Source of the DNA: an uncultured Eubacteriales bacterium
Lineage (GTDB): Bacteria; Bacillota; Clostridia; Christensenellales; UBA1242
Length of the DNA: 12,566 nucleotides
Assembly: GCA_958420145.1 (NCBI GenBank)
Contig: CATZIR010000010.1
Span: forward strand, 1 to 12,566
Direction: 5' to 3'
The notes beneath the pieces are model-generated. The model was not told the origin of the DNA. It ran no database searches and worked only from the letters and a program-made list of their open reading frames with translations. Shown here one piece after another: positions 12,343-12,566 of this stretch (its first letter is position 1; each line of letters begins with the position of its first letter). The translations under genes were made by a program, and so were the position numbers.

Positions 12343-12566
12343 ATGAAATATAAAAGATATGACAAAAGTTATGACTACTCTTACTCATTTGGGCAATTCC
12401 CTACTATTGAGTTAATCAAGAGTGGAAAAGCAAAAATTTTGGCAATTATTTGTCACGAAAAACTAAAAATTAGTCCAGAAATTGAAAAAATTTTAGATTA
12501 CTGCAAGAAAAATAATGTTGTAGTAATTAATTCTAGCAAGCAAGTAGAAGCCATTTGTGGCAAAGA
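12343..12566 (+). CDS. TrmH/SpoU-family RNA 2'-O-methyltransferase, N-terminal part (runs off the window)
   Basis: Members of this family methylate the 2'-hydroxyl of a nucleotide in tRNA or rRNA with S-adenosylmethionine. About 74 residues are visible: an Arg/Lys/Tyr-rich opening MKYKRYDKSYDYSYSFGQFP, then TIELIKSGKAKILAIICHE and a helix-strand pattern ending NNVVVINSSKQVEAICGK. This is the L7Ae-like RNA-binding N-terminal domain that precedes the knotted methyltransferase domain, which lies outside the window. The opening YSYSFGQFPTIELI is like that of Firmicute TrmH-family proteins of unassigned target, so I give no gene symbol. No ribosome binding site precedes the ATG, and a -10 box lies six bases upstream. 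Confidence 0.8.
   Translation, partial: MKYKRYDKSYDYSYSFGQFPTIELIKSGKAKILAIICHEKLKISPEIEKILDYCKKNNVVVINSSKQVEAICGK

Noticed and set aside
1..12566. CRISPR array, transposon or multi-gene defence island
   Set aside because: No regularly spaced repeats, transposase, integrase, methylase or clustered defence genes are visible.

Overview
This is a 12.6-kb stretch of an AT-rich bacterial chromosome. The gene style is that of a low-GC Bacillota: AGGAGG-type ribosome binding sites, consensus TTGACA/TATAAT promoters, many short hairpin-plus-T terminators, small transcription units and the standard code (TGG for Trp, TAA/TAG stops). A signal-less Cu/Zn SOD-family protein, a DUF11 repeat protein and a DUF308 membrane protein suggest a gut-type Clostridia or Bacilli relative; the species cannot be named from the sequence.

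Layout. 1-407 (-): start of serS (seryl-tRNA synthetase). 570-1292 (+): AlkD-like DNA alkylation repair glycosylase, divergent from serS. 1585-2421 (-): unrecognised coiled-coil protein. 2581-3813 (-): pyrimidine-nucleoside phosphorylase. 3891-4465 (-): DUF308 membrane protein broken by a one-base frameshift. 4575-5081 (-): small four-helix membrane protein. 5139-5537 (-): hypothetical gene split by an in-frame TAA. 5607-5956 (+): promoter, structured leader with a decayed tRNA-Ser copy, then tRNA-Ser(GGA) and its terminator. 6032-7878 (+): two-gene ABC-2 exporter. 7945-9237 (-): DUF11 repeat protein and a Cu/Zn superoxide dismutase-family protein. 9376-10671 (-): unrecognised four-helix membrane protein. 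10819-10906 (+): tRNA-Leu(CAG). 10972-12177 (-): membrane-anchored HNH nuclease candidate with a TPR-like tail. 12343-end (+): start of a TrmH/SpoU-family RNA methyltransferase.

Most units look independent: nearly every gene has its own promoter and most are followed by a hairpin terminator. The clear operon is the ABC transporter pair. sodC and the DUF11 gene may be co-transcribed, as no terminator separates them. Several genes serve translation (serS, tRNA-Ser, tRNA-Leu, TrmH-family methyltransferase), but they are interleaved with unrelated genes.

The points most worth a second look are: a pseudo-tRNA-Ser half inside the leader of the real tRNA-Ser, where it could compete for the tRNA acceptor strand; three genes (alkD-like, phosphorylase, TrmH) that lack a Shine-Dalgarno and have a -10 box exactly six bases before ATG, suggesting leaderless mRNAs; two broken genes; a permuted DUF11 repeat layout; and a solitary membrane-tethered HNH protein in unusually AT-rich DNA. 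I did not find a multi-gene defence cluster, CRISPR array, transposon or prophage.
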